Positions 53,574-62,177 of a stretch of 64,000 bases of DNA are shown here, piece by piece. Position 1 is the first letter of the stretch, and the number at the start of each line of letters is the position of its first letter. The translations under genes were made by a program, and so were the position numbers. Under the pieces are notes generated by a model. That model had not been told where the DNA came from. It made no database searches and saw only the letters and a list, made by a program, of their open reading frames with translations. The DNA is from Campylobacter concisus (GTDB lineage Bacteria; Campylobacterota; Campylobacteria; Campylobacterales; Campylobacteraceae), in NCBI RefSeq assembly GCF_003048615.2, contig NZ_CP049263.1:1054001-1118000 (forward strand). The letters are read 5' to 3'.

Positions 53574-54914
53574 TTAAGCTTTTTTAACTAGATCAGCCAT
53601 CAAAAATGCAAGCTCTAAAGCTTGATCAGCATTTAGTCTTGGATCGCACTGCGTCTCATATCTCTCTTTTAGCGAGCTTTCAGTGATGTTTAGCGCGCCA
53701 CCAGTGCATTCTGTCACATCTTTGCCAGTCATCTCAAGATGCACACCACCTGCTCTTGTGCCCTCAGCTTTATGAATTTCAAAAAAGCTTCTAACCTCGC
53801 TTAAAATTTTACTAAATTCACGAGTTTTGTAGTTATTTGAGGTCTTAACGGTATTGCCATGCATCGGATCAATGCTATAAACGATATTTAGCCCCTCGCG
53901 TTTTAGCTCTCTTAAAATTTTTGGTAAATTTTCGCCGATCTTATCAGCACCCATTCTGATTATCACATTTAGCCTGCCAGCTTCATTTTCTGGATTTAGC
54001 TTATTTGCAAGCGCTACGACGTCTTCTGCCTTTGCACTTGGTCCGATCTTTACACCGATAGGATTTTTCACGCCACTTAAAAAATGCACGTGAGCGTCGT
54101 TTATACCGCGCGTTCTCTCGCCTATCCAAAGCATATGAGCCGAGCAGTCATACCACTCGCCACTAAGGCTATCAACCCTGGTTAGTGCCTCTTCATAAGG
54201 CAAAAGCAGTGCCTCGTGAGATGTATAAACTGCGGTTTGATTTATCGCTGGGGTATTTGCCGAAGTGATGCCACAAGCTGCCATGAAAGATAGAGTCTTG
54301 GTTAGATCATCGGCTAGTTTTGCGTATTTCTCGCCGATCTCTGGCTTTTTAACAAAGCCTAAATTCCACTTATGCACCTGATGAAGATCAGCCAAACCCC
54401 CTCTTGAAAAAGCCCTTAAAAGGTTCATCGTCGATGCGCTTTGATAGTAGGCCTCTATCATGCGTTTTGGGTCAGGAACTCTTGCCTGCTCGTCAAATTC
54501 AAAGCCATTTATGATGTCGCCTCTATAGCTTGGCAGCCTAACGCCATTTACCTCTTCATAGTCGCTACTTCTAGGCTTTGCAAACTGCCCTGCTACGCGG
54601 CCTACTTTGACCACTGGACAGCCACCGCCAAAGGTTAAAACTATCGCCATTTGAAGTAAGACCTTAAACATATCTCTGATGTTGTTTGCGTTAAAATTTG
54701 TAAAGCTCTCAGCGCAGTCGCCACCTTGAAGCAAAAAGGCCTCGCCACTACAAACTTTTGCAAGCTCATTTTTAAGACTTCTAGCCTCACCAGCAAATAC
54801 CAAAGGCGGAAGTGCTTTTAGTTTTTCTTCAGCCTCTTTTAGCTCTTTTAAATTTGGATAAGTTGGTTGTTGCAAGATGTTAAATTCTCTCCAACTATCT
54901 CTGTTCCAAGTCAT
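53574..54914 (-). CDS. aroG: Class II 3-deoxy-7-phosphoheptulonate synthase
   Basis: A 446-residue plant/Mycobacterium-type DAHP synthase, first step of the shikimate pathway. Motifs are [11 protein letters not shown] (metal-binding Cys), [27 protein letters not shown]-like [64 protein letters not shown] and GVHLEMTG. Its own promoter is at 54949-54954. It is divergent from the first EamA transporter. Confidence 0.96.
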   Translation of the reverse strand: MTWNRDSWREFNILQQPTYPNLKELKEAEEKLKALPPLVFAGEARSLKNELAKVCSGEAFLLQGGDCAESFTNFNANNIRDMFKVLLQMAIVLTFGGGCPVVKVGRVAGQFAKPRSSDYEEVNGVRLPSYRGDIINGFEFDEQARVPDPKRMIEAYYQSASTMNLLRAFSRGGLADLHQVHKWNLGFVKKPEIGEKYAKLADDLTKTLSFMAACGITSANTPAINQTAVYTSHEALLLPYEEALTRVDSLSGEWYDCSAHMLWIGERTRGINDAHVHFLSGVKNPIGVKIGPSAKAEDVVALANKLNPENEAGRLNVIIRMGADKIGENLPKILRELKREGLNIVYSIDPMHGNTVKTSNNYKTREFSKILSEVRSFFEIHKAEGTRAGGVHLEMTGKDVTECTGGALNITESSLKERYETQCDPRLNADQALELAFLMADLVKKA

Positions 54915-54948
54915 AAATTTTCCTATCTTTTACCTTGATTTAGCGCAG

Positions 54949-54954
54949 ATTATA
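54949..54954 (-). promoter_or_regulatory. -10 box of aroG
   Basis: TGATATAATCTGCG on the minus strand is an extended -10 (TGN-TATAAT), 35 bp upstream of the aroG ATG. A weaker TACAAT for the divergent EamA gene lies at 55010-55015. Confidence 0.6.
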
Positions 54955-55009
54955 TCACGCAAAACTTAAAAAATAAAAGCCATTAATGGGTTATTAAAGA
55001 TATTTTGCA

Positions 55010-55015
55010 TACAAT
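55010..55015 (+). promoter_or_regulatory. Possible -10 box of the first EamA gene
   Basis: TTTTGCATACAATCGC includes TACAAT with a TG one position off the extended -10, 42 bp upstream of the ATG at 55057. Confidence 0.4.
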
Positions 55016-55056
55016 CGCTACTTTAAATTTACCCAGAAAAAGAGAAGATTTTTTTC

Positions 55057-55944
55057 ATGATAAAAGGCATTTTTTATTCGCTTTTGGCATCAGTTTTATT
55101 TAACTGCATCTACTACATGTCAGTGCTCATGAACCCCATCAGCACGCAAGCTCTTATTGGATACCGCATGATCTTTGCCATGCCTTTTGTCATCGCCGCC
55201 ATTTTTTTGTTAAAACAGCAGCGAAATTTCAAATTTTTACTTCTAAAAATAAAGCTAAAACCTAAAATTTTACTAGTTTTGCTTGCTACCTCGCTCATCG
55301 TCTCATTTCAGATGTGGCTCTATCTCTGGGCTCCAAGTAACGGCGCAGCGCTAAAAGTCTCTATCGGCTACCTCATCATGCCAATAGTCATGGTCCTTTT
55401 TGGACGGATATTTTTCAAAGAGCACCTCTCAAAAACAAAGCTAGCATCGATCTTTTTCGCTGCCATTGGCGTCTTTAGCACAGCAGTTATAAGTGGCGGC
55501 ATCTCGTGGGAGAGCGCTGTAGTTTTTTGCCTTTATCCAGTCTATTTTACCATTAGAAAGTACTACAACCTTGCAAATTTCTCAAGCTTTGTTATCGAGA
55601 TAATTTTTATGTTTTTATTCTCATTTTATTTTGCGCTCACAGCCGATATGGACTACGTAATGAGCCAAAATCCAAACATCTACTATCTGCTCATCTTGCT
55701 TGGTGCTATCAGCGGCATAGCCCTCATCGCCCAGATCCTCTCAAGCACGCTCGTGCCGATAAATGTACTAGGTTTGCTTACATATTTTGAGCCTATAATG
55801 ATGCTTTTTGTCTCATTTGCCATCGGCGAGAGACTGGAGAAAAGCTCATACTTTTTGATGATCTGCCTAGCCATCTCTGTCACGCTTTTGATGATAGATA
55901 GTATAAATTCTATAAAAGGCGACAAAAATACCAAGACTAAATGA
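55057..55944 (+). CDS. EamA/RarD-family (drug/metabolite) transporter, first copy
   Basis: A 295-residue inner-membrane protein with ten hydrophobic helices. The first half begins MIKGIFYSLLASVLFNCIYYMSVLMNPISTQALIGYRMIFAM in outline, typical of RarD-like members of the drug/metabolite transporter superfamily, and LWAPSNGAALKVSIGYLIMPIVMVLFG is the conserved end of the first EamA half. It ends TGA, overlapping an ATG that would start the second copy (aATGAg). The substrate is unknown. Confidence 0.87.
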   Translation: MIKGIFYSLLASVLFNCIYYMSVLMNPISTQALIGYRMIFAMPFVIAAIFLLKQQRNFKFLLLKIKLKPKILLVLLATSLIVSFQMWLYLWAPSNGAALKVSIGYLIMPIVMVLFGRIFFKEHLSKTKLASIFFAAIGVFSTAVISGGISWESAVVFCLYPVYFTIRKYYNLANFSSFVIEIIFMFLFSFYFALTADMDYVMSQNPNIYYLLILLGAISGIALIAQILSSTLVPINVLGLLTYFEPIMMLFVSFAIGERLEKSSYFLMICLAISVTLLMIDSINSIKGDKNTKTK

Positions 55945-55984
55945 GAGCCAAAAAGGCATTATTTTCGCGCTTAGCGCCTTTTTT

Positions 55985-56815
55985 ATGTGGGGATTTTTGG
56001 CGGTTTATTTCAACCTATTTAGCAAAGATGTCGATGCTTATGAAATTTTAGCCCACAGGATCATCTGGTCATTTTTCTTGATGGCGGCAGTGCTTTGCAT
56101 TAGCGGCAAAATGGGCGAAATTTTTGCGCTTCTTAAGGATATCCGCTCGCTAAAGGCTCTATTTTTAAGCGGTATTTTTATCACCATAAACTGGGGCGTT
56201 TATGTCTATGCGGTGGGTAGCGGCAAAATTTTAGACACGAGTTTGGGCTATTTTATAAATCCCTTGATAAGCATGCTCCTTGGCGTCATCATCTTTAAAG
56301 AGCGCCTCAGCAAAGCTGGTGCCATAGCCATTTGCATCGTCATCGCAGCCGTCTGCGTGCAAATTTATGCCAAAGGCGGTCTGCCACTTGTCTCTATCAT
56401 CTTGCCACTTTCATTTGGATTTTACGCGATGGTTAGAAAGATGGCGAAGATTAGCGCATTTAATGGGCTTTTTATCGAAACATTTTTTATGTTTCCATTT
56501 GCACTTGGCTACGTTTTATGGCTGGTTTTTCACTCACAAAGCCACTTTGGACTAAACGAGGACTCACTTTTAATGATCGCTTCAAGCATCGTAACCATCG
56601 TGCCACTTGTCGCTTTTAACGCAGCTACGACAAGGATAAATTTAACGACTATCGGCTACTTGCAATACATCTCACCAACCATCGCGATCCTTTGCGCGGT
56701 CTTCATTTATGGCGAAATTTTAGATGGCTACAAAGTCGTCTCATTTTGTATGATCTGGCTGGCGCTTGCGATAATTAGCGTGGATAAATTTAGAAAAAGG
56801 AGTAAAAATGAATAG
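55985..56815 (+). CDS. EamA/RarD-family transporter, second copy, start apparently frameshifted
   Basis: A 276-residue inner-membrane protein paralogous to its upstream neighbour (YAVGSGKILDTSLGYFINPLISMLLGVIIFKERLS). The family N-terminus seems to lie further upstream: this frame continues upstream as KGIIFALSAFFMWGFLAVYF, but there is no ATG, GTG or TTG before 55985. The natural start, ATG at 55941 overlapping the previous stop, is in another frame; one extra A in the AAAAA run at 55950-55954 would join them as MRAKKGIIFALSAFFMWG. So either translation begins inside the first helix at 55985, or the gene is off by a one-base deletion. It overlaps the next gene by 8 bp. Confidence 0.75.
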   Translation: MWGFLAVYFNLFSKDVDAYEILAHRIIWSFFLMAAVLCISGKMGEIFALLKDIRSLKALFLSGIFITINWGVYVYAVGSGKILDTSLGYFINPLISMLLGVIIFKERLSKAGAIAICIVIAAVCVQIYAKGGLPLVSIILPLSFGFYAMVRKMAKISAFNGLFIETFFMFPFALGYVLWLVFHSQSHFGLNEDSLLMIASSIVTIVPLVAFNAATTRINLTTIGYLQYISPTIAILCAVFIYGEILDGYKVVSFCMIWLALAIISVDKFRKRSKNE

Positions 56816-57260
56816 CGTTACGATTTATTTGCTGCTTGCATTTTTTGCGGCGCTTATTTTATATTTTCAGATACAAAAACTAACCAAAAAGCTTGACGAT
56901 GAAGGGGCGGTACCTGCCTATCAAAAGGCTGCACAAGAGGTTTTAGAAAATTTAAGCAACGCTGAGAAATACCCTAAATTTTGCAATGTCATCTTAAAAA
57001 AGATAAACGCTCTAAGACAAGACATACTCTTTGAAGATGCGCTAAACGAGGCTAGCGACAAGGACAAAGCTCTTGATCAGCTCGAGCAGACAAGAGATAA
57101 GCTAGAGGCGCTTTTGAAACAAGAAAATGCAAACTGGGAGAGCAAACTGGTTGAAATTTTAGACGAGATCGATGGCTTTGTAAGGGCAAATTTCAAAAAC
57201 GGCGAAGATAGAGCCGAAGAGCTAAGGGACGAACTAAAAAAAGAATTTGATGGGTTGTGA
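56808..57260 (+). CDS. Small membrane-anchored acidic protein
   Basis: A 150-residue protein with one N-terminal membrane segment (TIYLLLAFFAALILYFQIQ) and a charged, probably coiled-coil, cytoplasmic or periplasmic tail (KALDQLEQTRDKLEALLKQ). I do not recognise a family. An AGGAG site precedes it. It overlaps the preceding transporter gene by 8 bp, so it is translationally coupled to it, and ends 39 bp before mcrB. Confidence 0.75.
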   Translation: MNSVTIYLLLAFFAALILYFQIQKLTKKLDDEGAVPAYQKAAQEVLENLSNAEKYPKFCNVILKKINALRQDILFEDALNEASDKDKALDQLEQTRDKLEALLKQENANWESKLVEILDEIDGFVRANFKNGEDRAEELRDELKKEFDGL

Positions 57261-57299
57261 GAGTGGCTTTGCTAAATTTTAAAAATTAAAGGAGTAAGC

Positions 57300-59042
57300 G
57301 TGTTTGAATTTATAGATTACGATGGTTTTCAGGACTACTGCGATAAGAATAAATATATGGAGAATAGCTCCGTTAAAGCCTATCATTCTTACTTAAAAAA
57401 CTTCATTAGTTTTTTGGAAGATAATAAAATTTATTCGTTTACTGACTATGATAATGCGGATATAAAATATTTAGAACAAGAATTTACAAAAACTGGCAGA
57501 AACGAACAAACTTTTAATAAGTATATGCGTGCAGTAAATTATTATAGAGATTTTAAAAAAGGTAAATTAGAGATGATTCCAACAACAAACAATGAAATAC
57601 AAAAGAGACAAATAAATTTCTCACTAAATCAAATTTTATATGGTCCTCCAGGAACTGGAAAAACCTATAAGCTTTCAAAACTCATGGGTAAATTTACTCA
57701 AGATCTCAATGTAAAATCAAGTGGTGACACTGATGCGTTATATGAAATGTTAAAAATAGAAACCTACACTTGGTCTCAAGTAGCAGCAGCCATCTTGTAT
57801 GATGCAGCTATGTCAAATGTTAATGGCGGTTGGCTTAAGTTAAACAACGGCATAGTAAATCATATTTTATTTAAATTAAAATCAATAAAATCTGGCTCAA
57901 AAAAACCAAACCAGACAATATCTACAGTTTTACTGTCTCATACAAAAATGGATTGTAAATATGTAAATATTAAAAGAAAAGACCCTCCTTTTATATTTGA
58001 GAAAAATGAGAAAAGTGAATGGTGTGTAGATACAAAAATACTTAATGATGAGTGTCCTGAAGCCATAGATCTTTATGAAAAATACAAAGAGATAAAAGAT
58101 AAAAAGGTAGGCACAAGCTACACTAAAGAAAATTTTAAATTTATAACATTTCACCAAAGCTACGGATATGAGGAATTTGTTGAGGGTATAAAGCCCATAT
58201 TTGATGGCGAAAACGAAGATGGCGATATAACTTATGAGATATCAAAAGGCATTTTTTATCAGTGCTGCGAAAATGCTTTGCTTCTTAGTGATTACAAAGG
58301 CAAACTTAGGGACTTTTGCGATTTGCCAAAAGATGAGCGACAAAAGTTTTTTAATGAAAACACACCAAAATATGCCATCTTTATCGACGAGATCAACCGC
58401 GGGAATATATCTAAAATTTTTGGTGAGCTCATAACTCTTATAGAGCCGTCAAAAAGGCTAGGCGCAGATGATGAGATAATGGTTGAGCTGCCATACTCAA
58501 AAGAGAAATTTGGAGTGCCGTCAAATTTATACATAATAGGCACGATGAATACAGCAGATCGAAGCATAGCCCTTATGGATACGGCTCTTAGAAGAAGGTT
58601 TGAGTTTGTAGAGATGATGCCAGAATACGACACGCTAAATGAAACAATCATTGAAGACATCAATGTAGGAGAAATGCTAAAAACGATAAATGAGCGCATA
58701 GAGTATCTTTACGATAGAGATCATACGATAGGGCATGCTTATTTCATAAATGTGTCAGACTTAAAAACGCTTGCAAATGTCTTTAAAAACAAAATTTTAC
58801 CGCTACTGCAAGAGTATTTTTACGACGACTGGGAGAAAATCAGGCTTGTTTTGGGTGATAGTCAATTTATCAAAGAAAAGAAGCCAGAAAATGCTTTATT
58901 TAAAAGCGGCACTGACTATATAAACGATAAAATTTTATACGAAATAGACAAAGAAGCTTTTTATGACAAGCAAAACTATCTAAAAATTTACAATTCAACA
59001 AGTAGCCAAGTAGATGAAGCAAAGTCAGCTAACGATAACTGA
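57300..59042 (+). CDS. McrB-family AAA+ GTPase of a type IV restriction system
   Basis: A 580-residue motor subunit of a McrBC-like modification-dependent restriction enzyme. The AAA+ core has a Walker A GPPGTGKT (residues 115-122), Walker B FIDEINR (about 361-367), the McrB signature MNTADRSIALMDTALRRRF (about 416-434), and NKILPLLQEYFYDDWEKI. The N-terminal ~100 residues (SSVKAYHSYLKNFISFLEDN, then NEQTFNKYMRAVNYYRD) look like the helical core-binding (SAM-like) domain of tyrosine recombinases, here a likely DNA-reading module. The start is GTG at 57300 behind AAAGGAG. The 5' half is more AT-rich than the core. mcrC overlaps its 3' end. Confidence 0.88.
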   Translation: MFEFIDYDGFQDYCDKNKYMENSSVKAYHSYLKNFISFLEDNKIYSFTDYDNADIKYLEQEFTKTGRNEQTFNKYMRAVNYYRDFKKGKLEMIPTTNNEIQKRQINFSLNQILYGPPGTGKTYKLSKLMGKFTQDLNVKSSGDTDALYEMLKIETYTWSQVAAAILYDAAMSNVNGGWLKLNNGIVNHILFKLKSIKSGSKKPNQTISTVLLSHTKMDCKYVNIKRKDPPFIFEKNEKSEWCVDTKILNDECPEAIDLYEKYKEIKDKKVGTSYTKENFKFITFHQSYGYEEFVEGIKPIFDGENEDGDITYEISKGIFYQCCENALLLSDYKGKLRDFCDLPKDERQKFFNENTPKYAIFIDEINRGNISKIFGELITLIEPSKRLGADDEIMVELPYSKEKFGVPSNLYIIGTMNTADRSIALMDTALRRRFEFVEMMPEYDTLNETIIEDINVGEMLKTINERIEYLYDRDHTIGHAYFINVSDLKTLANVFKNKILPLLQEYFYDDWEKIRLVLGDSQFIKEKKPENALFKSGTDYINDKILYEIDKEAFYDKQNYLKIYNSTSSQVDEAKSANDN

Positions 59043-60207
59043 GTTTGAGCGTGTATATCAGCACGATATAGGCAAAAAAGACTTTGGCGATATAGAAAAT
59101 TTTATTCTTAAAAATAGCGATGAAAATGCGCCGTTTTTAAGGATAGCAAGCGGAGTTGGCGGGAAATTTATACAGGCCAGAAACTATGTCGGCGTCTTGC
59201 AGACAAAAAGTGGTCTAACGATAGAAATTTTGCCAAAAATAGCAAACAAAAACGACACTGATAAATCAAAAGCAGTTTTTATAAAAATGCTAAGAGCGCT
59301 AAAAAATTTCCCATTTAAAAGCTCAAATTTAGCCAGTTTAAAAACACAAAATTTACCGCTTTTGGAAATTTTCATCTCTATGTTTTTATGTGAGCTTGAA
59401 GCTCTTGTAAAAAAGGGGATAAAAAGCGACTATGTGGCGCTAGAAGAGAACCTAAATTTTCTAAGAGGAAAGCTTAATATAAACGAGCAGATCAAAAGAA
59501 ATAGCATCCACAAAGAGCGGTTTTATGTAGGATACAGTGAATTCTTAAGCGACATAAAGATAAATAGGATCATAAAAACAACGCTTAAATTTCTGTACAA
59601 AAAGTCAAATTCTAGTAAAAATCAGCAAAAAATACGCGAACTTTTGTTTATATTTGATGAGGTTTCGGAGTGTGAGGATTATCAAAATTTCTTTGCAAAG
59701 CTTGTCATAAACCGCCAAGTAAAGCACTATGAGCAAACTCTTTTATGGTGCAAGATCTTTTTACTTAACAACTCTTTTACACCACACAAAGGCGATGATC
59801 TAGGCTTTGCCTTGCTATTTGATATGAATGCACTTTTTGAAAGCTATGTTGGAAATTTTATAAAGAAAAGCTTTCCAGGCACAATATTACAACACTCAGA
59901 AAAACACCTCGTTGAAGATCCAAAAAGTTTTAAACTAAGGCCTGATATATTTTTAAAAGGCAAATTTATAGCCGACACAAAATGGAAGATCGTAAGCTCA
60001 AGAGATGATATCTCACAAGCCGACTTATATCAGCTATATGCTTACGGCAAAAAGCATCCGTGCGACGGCAAGCTACACCTCATCTATCCAAAAATAGATG
60101 ACATAAGACAAAAAACTATGAAATTTAGATACGACGATGAAATGTGGCTTGAAATTTTATATTTTGATCTTGAAAAAGACGAAAATAATGCAAATTTACT
60201 AGCGTAA
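59014..60207 (+). CDS. McrC-family nuclease subunit
   Basis: A 397-residue partner of McrB. The N-terminal region (NYVGVLQTKSGLTIEILPKIANKND) binds the McrB ring and stimulates its GTPase. The C-terminal PD-(D/E)XK nuclease is seen as LRPDIFLKGKFIADTKWK (about 308-327), then AYGKKHP, giving the D...D-x-K active site. It overlaps mcrB by 29 bp, as in other mcrBC operons. The pair should cut DNA carrying modified cytosine or other modified bases; the specificity is not predictable here. Confidence 0.88.
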   Translation: MKQSQLTITEFERVYQHDIGKKDFGDIENFILKNSDENAPFLRIASGVGGKFIQARNYVGVLQTKSGLTIEILPKIANKNDTDKSKAVFIKMLRALKNFPFKSSNLASLKTQNLPLLEIFISMFLCELEALVKKGIKSDYVALEENLNFLRGKLNINEQIKRNSIHKERFYVGYSEFLSDIKINRIIKTTLKFLYKKSNSSKNQQKIRELLFIFDEVSECEDYQNFFAKLVINRQVKHYEQTLLWCKIFLLNNSFTPHKGDDLGFALLFDMNALFESYVGNFIKKSFPGTILQHSEKHLVEDPKSFKLRPDIFLKGKFIADTKWKIVSSRDDISQADLYQLYAYGKKHPCDGKLHLIYPKIDDIRQKTMKFRYDDEMWLEILYFDLEKDENNANLLA

Positions 60208-60222
60208 CTTTAAAGGCCAAAT

Positions 60223-61278
60223 TTAAATCTTCGCTTTTAGAGCCATTATCCTCTTGTATGATGCGTCGATTCGCTCTTTGCTGATCTTTTTCTCATTTAC
60301 AGCATCGATTATGATCTGAGTGATCAGATTGGCCGTTCTTTGGTTGTTTATCTTAAACTCACTAAAGAGCAAGATATCGCCACCAGCGTTTATAAATTTC
60401 ACCACTTTTTGTGCTAAAGCTTCGTCGCCAACGCCTTTCATTAGCATATCATCGCTAATGACCACGCCATTAAATTTGAGCTCATTTCGCAAGAGATCGG
60501 TTATTATTTTTTTAGAAAGTGTGGCTGGATTGTCCTCGTCGATGCCCTTTACAAAAAGATGTCCGACCATGATGATCTGCGCTCTACCTGTGCTTATAGC
60601 GTCTTTGTATGGCAGTAGCGCATCTTTGCTTAGCGTGACCTCACTCTTATTTTTATGCGAATCCTCTTTTGAGCTGCCATGTCCCGGGAAGTGCTTGAGT
60701 GTCGTTAGGATGCCCTGCTCTTTAAATGCGTCCATAAAAGCATCAGCGTAGATCACCACCTTGCTTGCATACTCGCTAAACGCCCTTTGCTTAGCGGCGA
60801 TGATCGGCGAGTTTTCATCGTGCAGATCGACCACTGGGGCGAAATTTAAATTTATGCCGCACTCTTTTAAATTTATAGCCATTTTTGAGTAGAGATCGTA
60901 TGCGCTTTTGATATCAAGCGTGCTTGCGACCTCGTATGCGCTAGGATATGGACCATCAAAGCTCTTATCCTTCATACGGCTTACATTGCCGCCCTCTTCG
61001 TCGATAGCGATGAAAATTTTAGGACTTTTCTCTTTGATTGCCTTTATGCTAGCTTTTAGTTGGGCTTTGCTAGTGACATTTCTGCCAAGTAGCATCACTC
61101 CGCCAAATCTCTCGTATCCAGCGTCGCTTAACATCGCGCGAAACGCAGCGTCTTTTGTGCTAGCTCCGTTAAAGCCAACCATTATCATCTGCGAGACCTT
61201 GGCTCTTAGGCTCACCTCTGCGCCGTTTAGCCCCATAGCAAAAATAGCCACAAAAAGTATAAATTTAAAAGCTCTCAT
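60223..61278 (-). CDS. Glycoside hydrolase family 3, beta-N-acetylhexosaminidase (NagZ-like)
   Basis: A 351-residue protein with a signal peptide (FILFVAIFAMGLNG). It carries the NagZ signature LKHFPGHGSSKEDSHK and the nucleophile region GVVISDDMLMKGV. The IDEEGGNVSRM motif is the other conserved part. It removes N-acetylglucosamine from peptidoglycan fragments. The signal peptide suggests a periplasmic enzyme, whereas E. coli NagZ is cytosolic. It overlaps gpsA by 4 bp. Confidence 0.9.
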   Translation of the reverse strand: MRAFKFILFVAIFAMGLNGAEVSLRAKVSQMIMVGFNGASTKDAAFRAMLSDAGYERFGGVMLLGRNVTSKAQLKASIKAIKEKSPKIFIAIDEEGGNVSRMKDKSFDGPYPSAYEVASTLDIKSAYDLYSKMAINLKECGINLNFAPVVDLHDENSPIIAAKQRAFSEYASKVVIYADAFMDAFKEQGILTTLKHFPGHGSSKEDSHKNKSEVTLSKDALLPYKDAISTGRAQIIMVGHLFVKGIDEDNPATLSKKIITDLLRNELKFNGVVISDDMLMKGVGDEALAQKVVKFINAGGDILLFSEFKINNQRTANLITQIIIDAVNEKKISKERIDASYKRIMALKAKI

Positions 61279-62165
61279 CTTCTTCCCAAAAGCGATTTTA
61301 CGCTCTCAAAAACGTCTTTACCATTTAGCATATTTTCAACCTCACTAGCAATAGGCACATATATGCCCTTTTCTTTAGCGATCTTGCTAATAGCCCTTGC
61401 AGTATCGACACCCTCTGCCACCTCGCCAAGCTCATTTAAAATTTTCTCTAATCTCTCGTGCCTTGCGATGCCAAGACCTACGCGGTAGTTGCGCGAAAGT
61501 ATCGAGGAAGCGGTTAAGAAAAGATCCCCTGCGCCGCTTAGCCCCATAAATGTCTCATCTTTTGCACCAAAAAATTTGCCAAATCTAGCCATCTCGACAA
61601 GCCCCCTCGAAATGAGACTTGCCCTTGCGTTATTGCCAAGGCCAAGTCCGTCGCAGATACCACCAGCTATGGCGATCACGTTTTTATACGCTCCGCACAC
61701 CTCAGCGCCGATCACATCATCAGAAGTGTAGGCTTTCATATAGCTTGGGAAAAATGAGGCAAATTTTAAAGCTAAATTTTGGTTTTTAGAATTTACCACC
61801 AAAGCGCAAGGCAGCTTTTGCATGATCTCTTTTGCAAAGGTCGGCCCTGAAAGAAAGGCCAAATTTTCTCTATCAACAAAATCCTCATAAATTTCATTTA
61901 AAAATTTGAGATTTGCCGTGTCTATGCCCTTGCTGGCGACTAGGATCTTTTGACCTTTGTTTTTGTAGTTTTGCTTTAGCCATAAATTTGTAGCTTGCGT
62001 TGGGATCGTGCAGACTAGATATTCGCACTCCAAAGCTTCATCCAAGCTTACAAAATTTAGCATCTCTCTTGGCGTTCTTGAACTGATAACGCACTCGTTG
62101 TTCTCGCTAAATGCGTGAAATAGTGCACTGCCCCACTTGCCAGCTCCGATGACTGCTATGCTCAT
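61275..62165 (-). CDS. gpsA: Glycerol-3-phosphate dehydrogenase [NAD(P)+]
   Basis: A 296-residue enzyme that makes sn-glycerol 3-phosphate for phospholipid synthesis. It has the Rossmann loop GAGKWGSALFHAF, AFLSGPTFAKEI, the catalytic-lysine region GAYKNVIAIAGGICDGLGLGNNARASLISRGL and GLSGAGDLFLTASS. Its start is 12 bp after the gatB stop, and it overlaps the nagZ-like gene by 4 bp, giving a gatB-gpsA-nagZ minus-strand unit. Confidence 0.97.
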   Translation of the reverse strand: MSIAVIGAGKWGSALFHAFSENNECVISSRTPREMLNFVSLDEALECEYLVCTIPTQATNLWLKQNYKNKGQKILVASKGIDTANLKFLNEIYEDFVDRENLAFLSGPTFAKEIMQKLPCALVVNSKNQNLALKFASFFPSYMKAYTSDDVIGAEVCGAYKNVIAIAGGICDGLGLGNNARASLISRGLVEMARFGKFFGAKDETFMGLSGAGDLFLTASSILSRNYRVGLGIARHERLEKILNELGEVAEGVDTARAISKIAKEKGIYVPIASEVENMLNGKDVFESVKSLLGRR

Positions 62166-62177
62166 TTTAGCCCTTTT

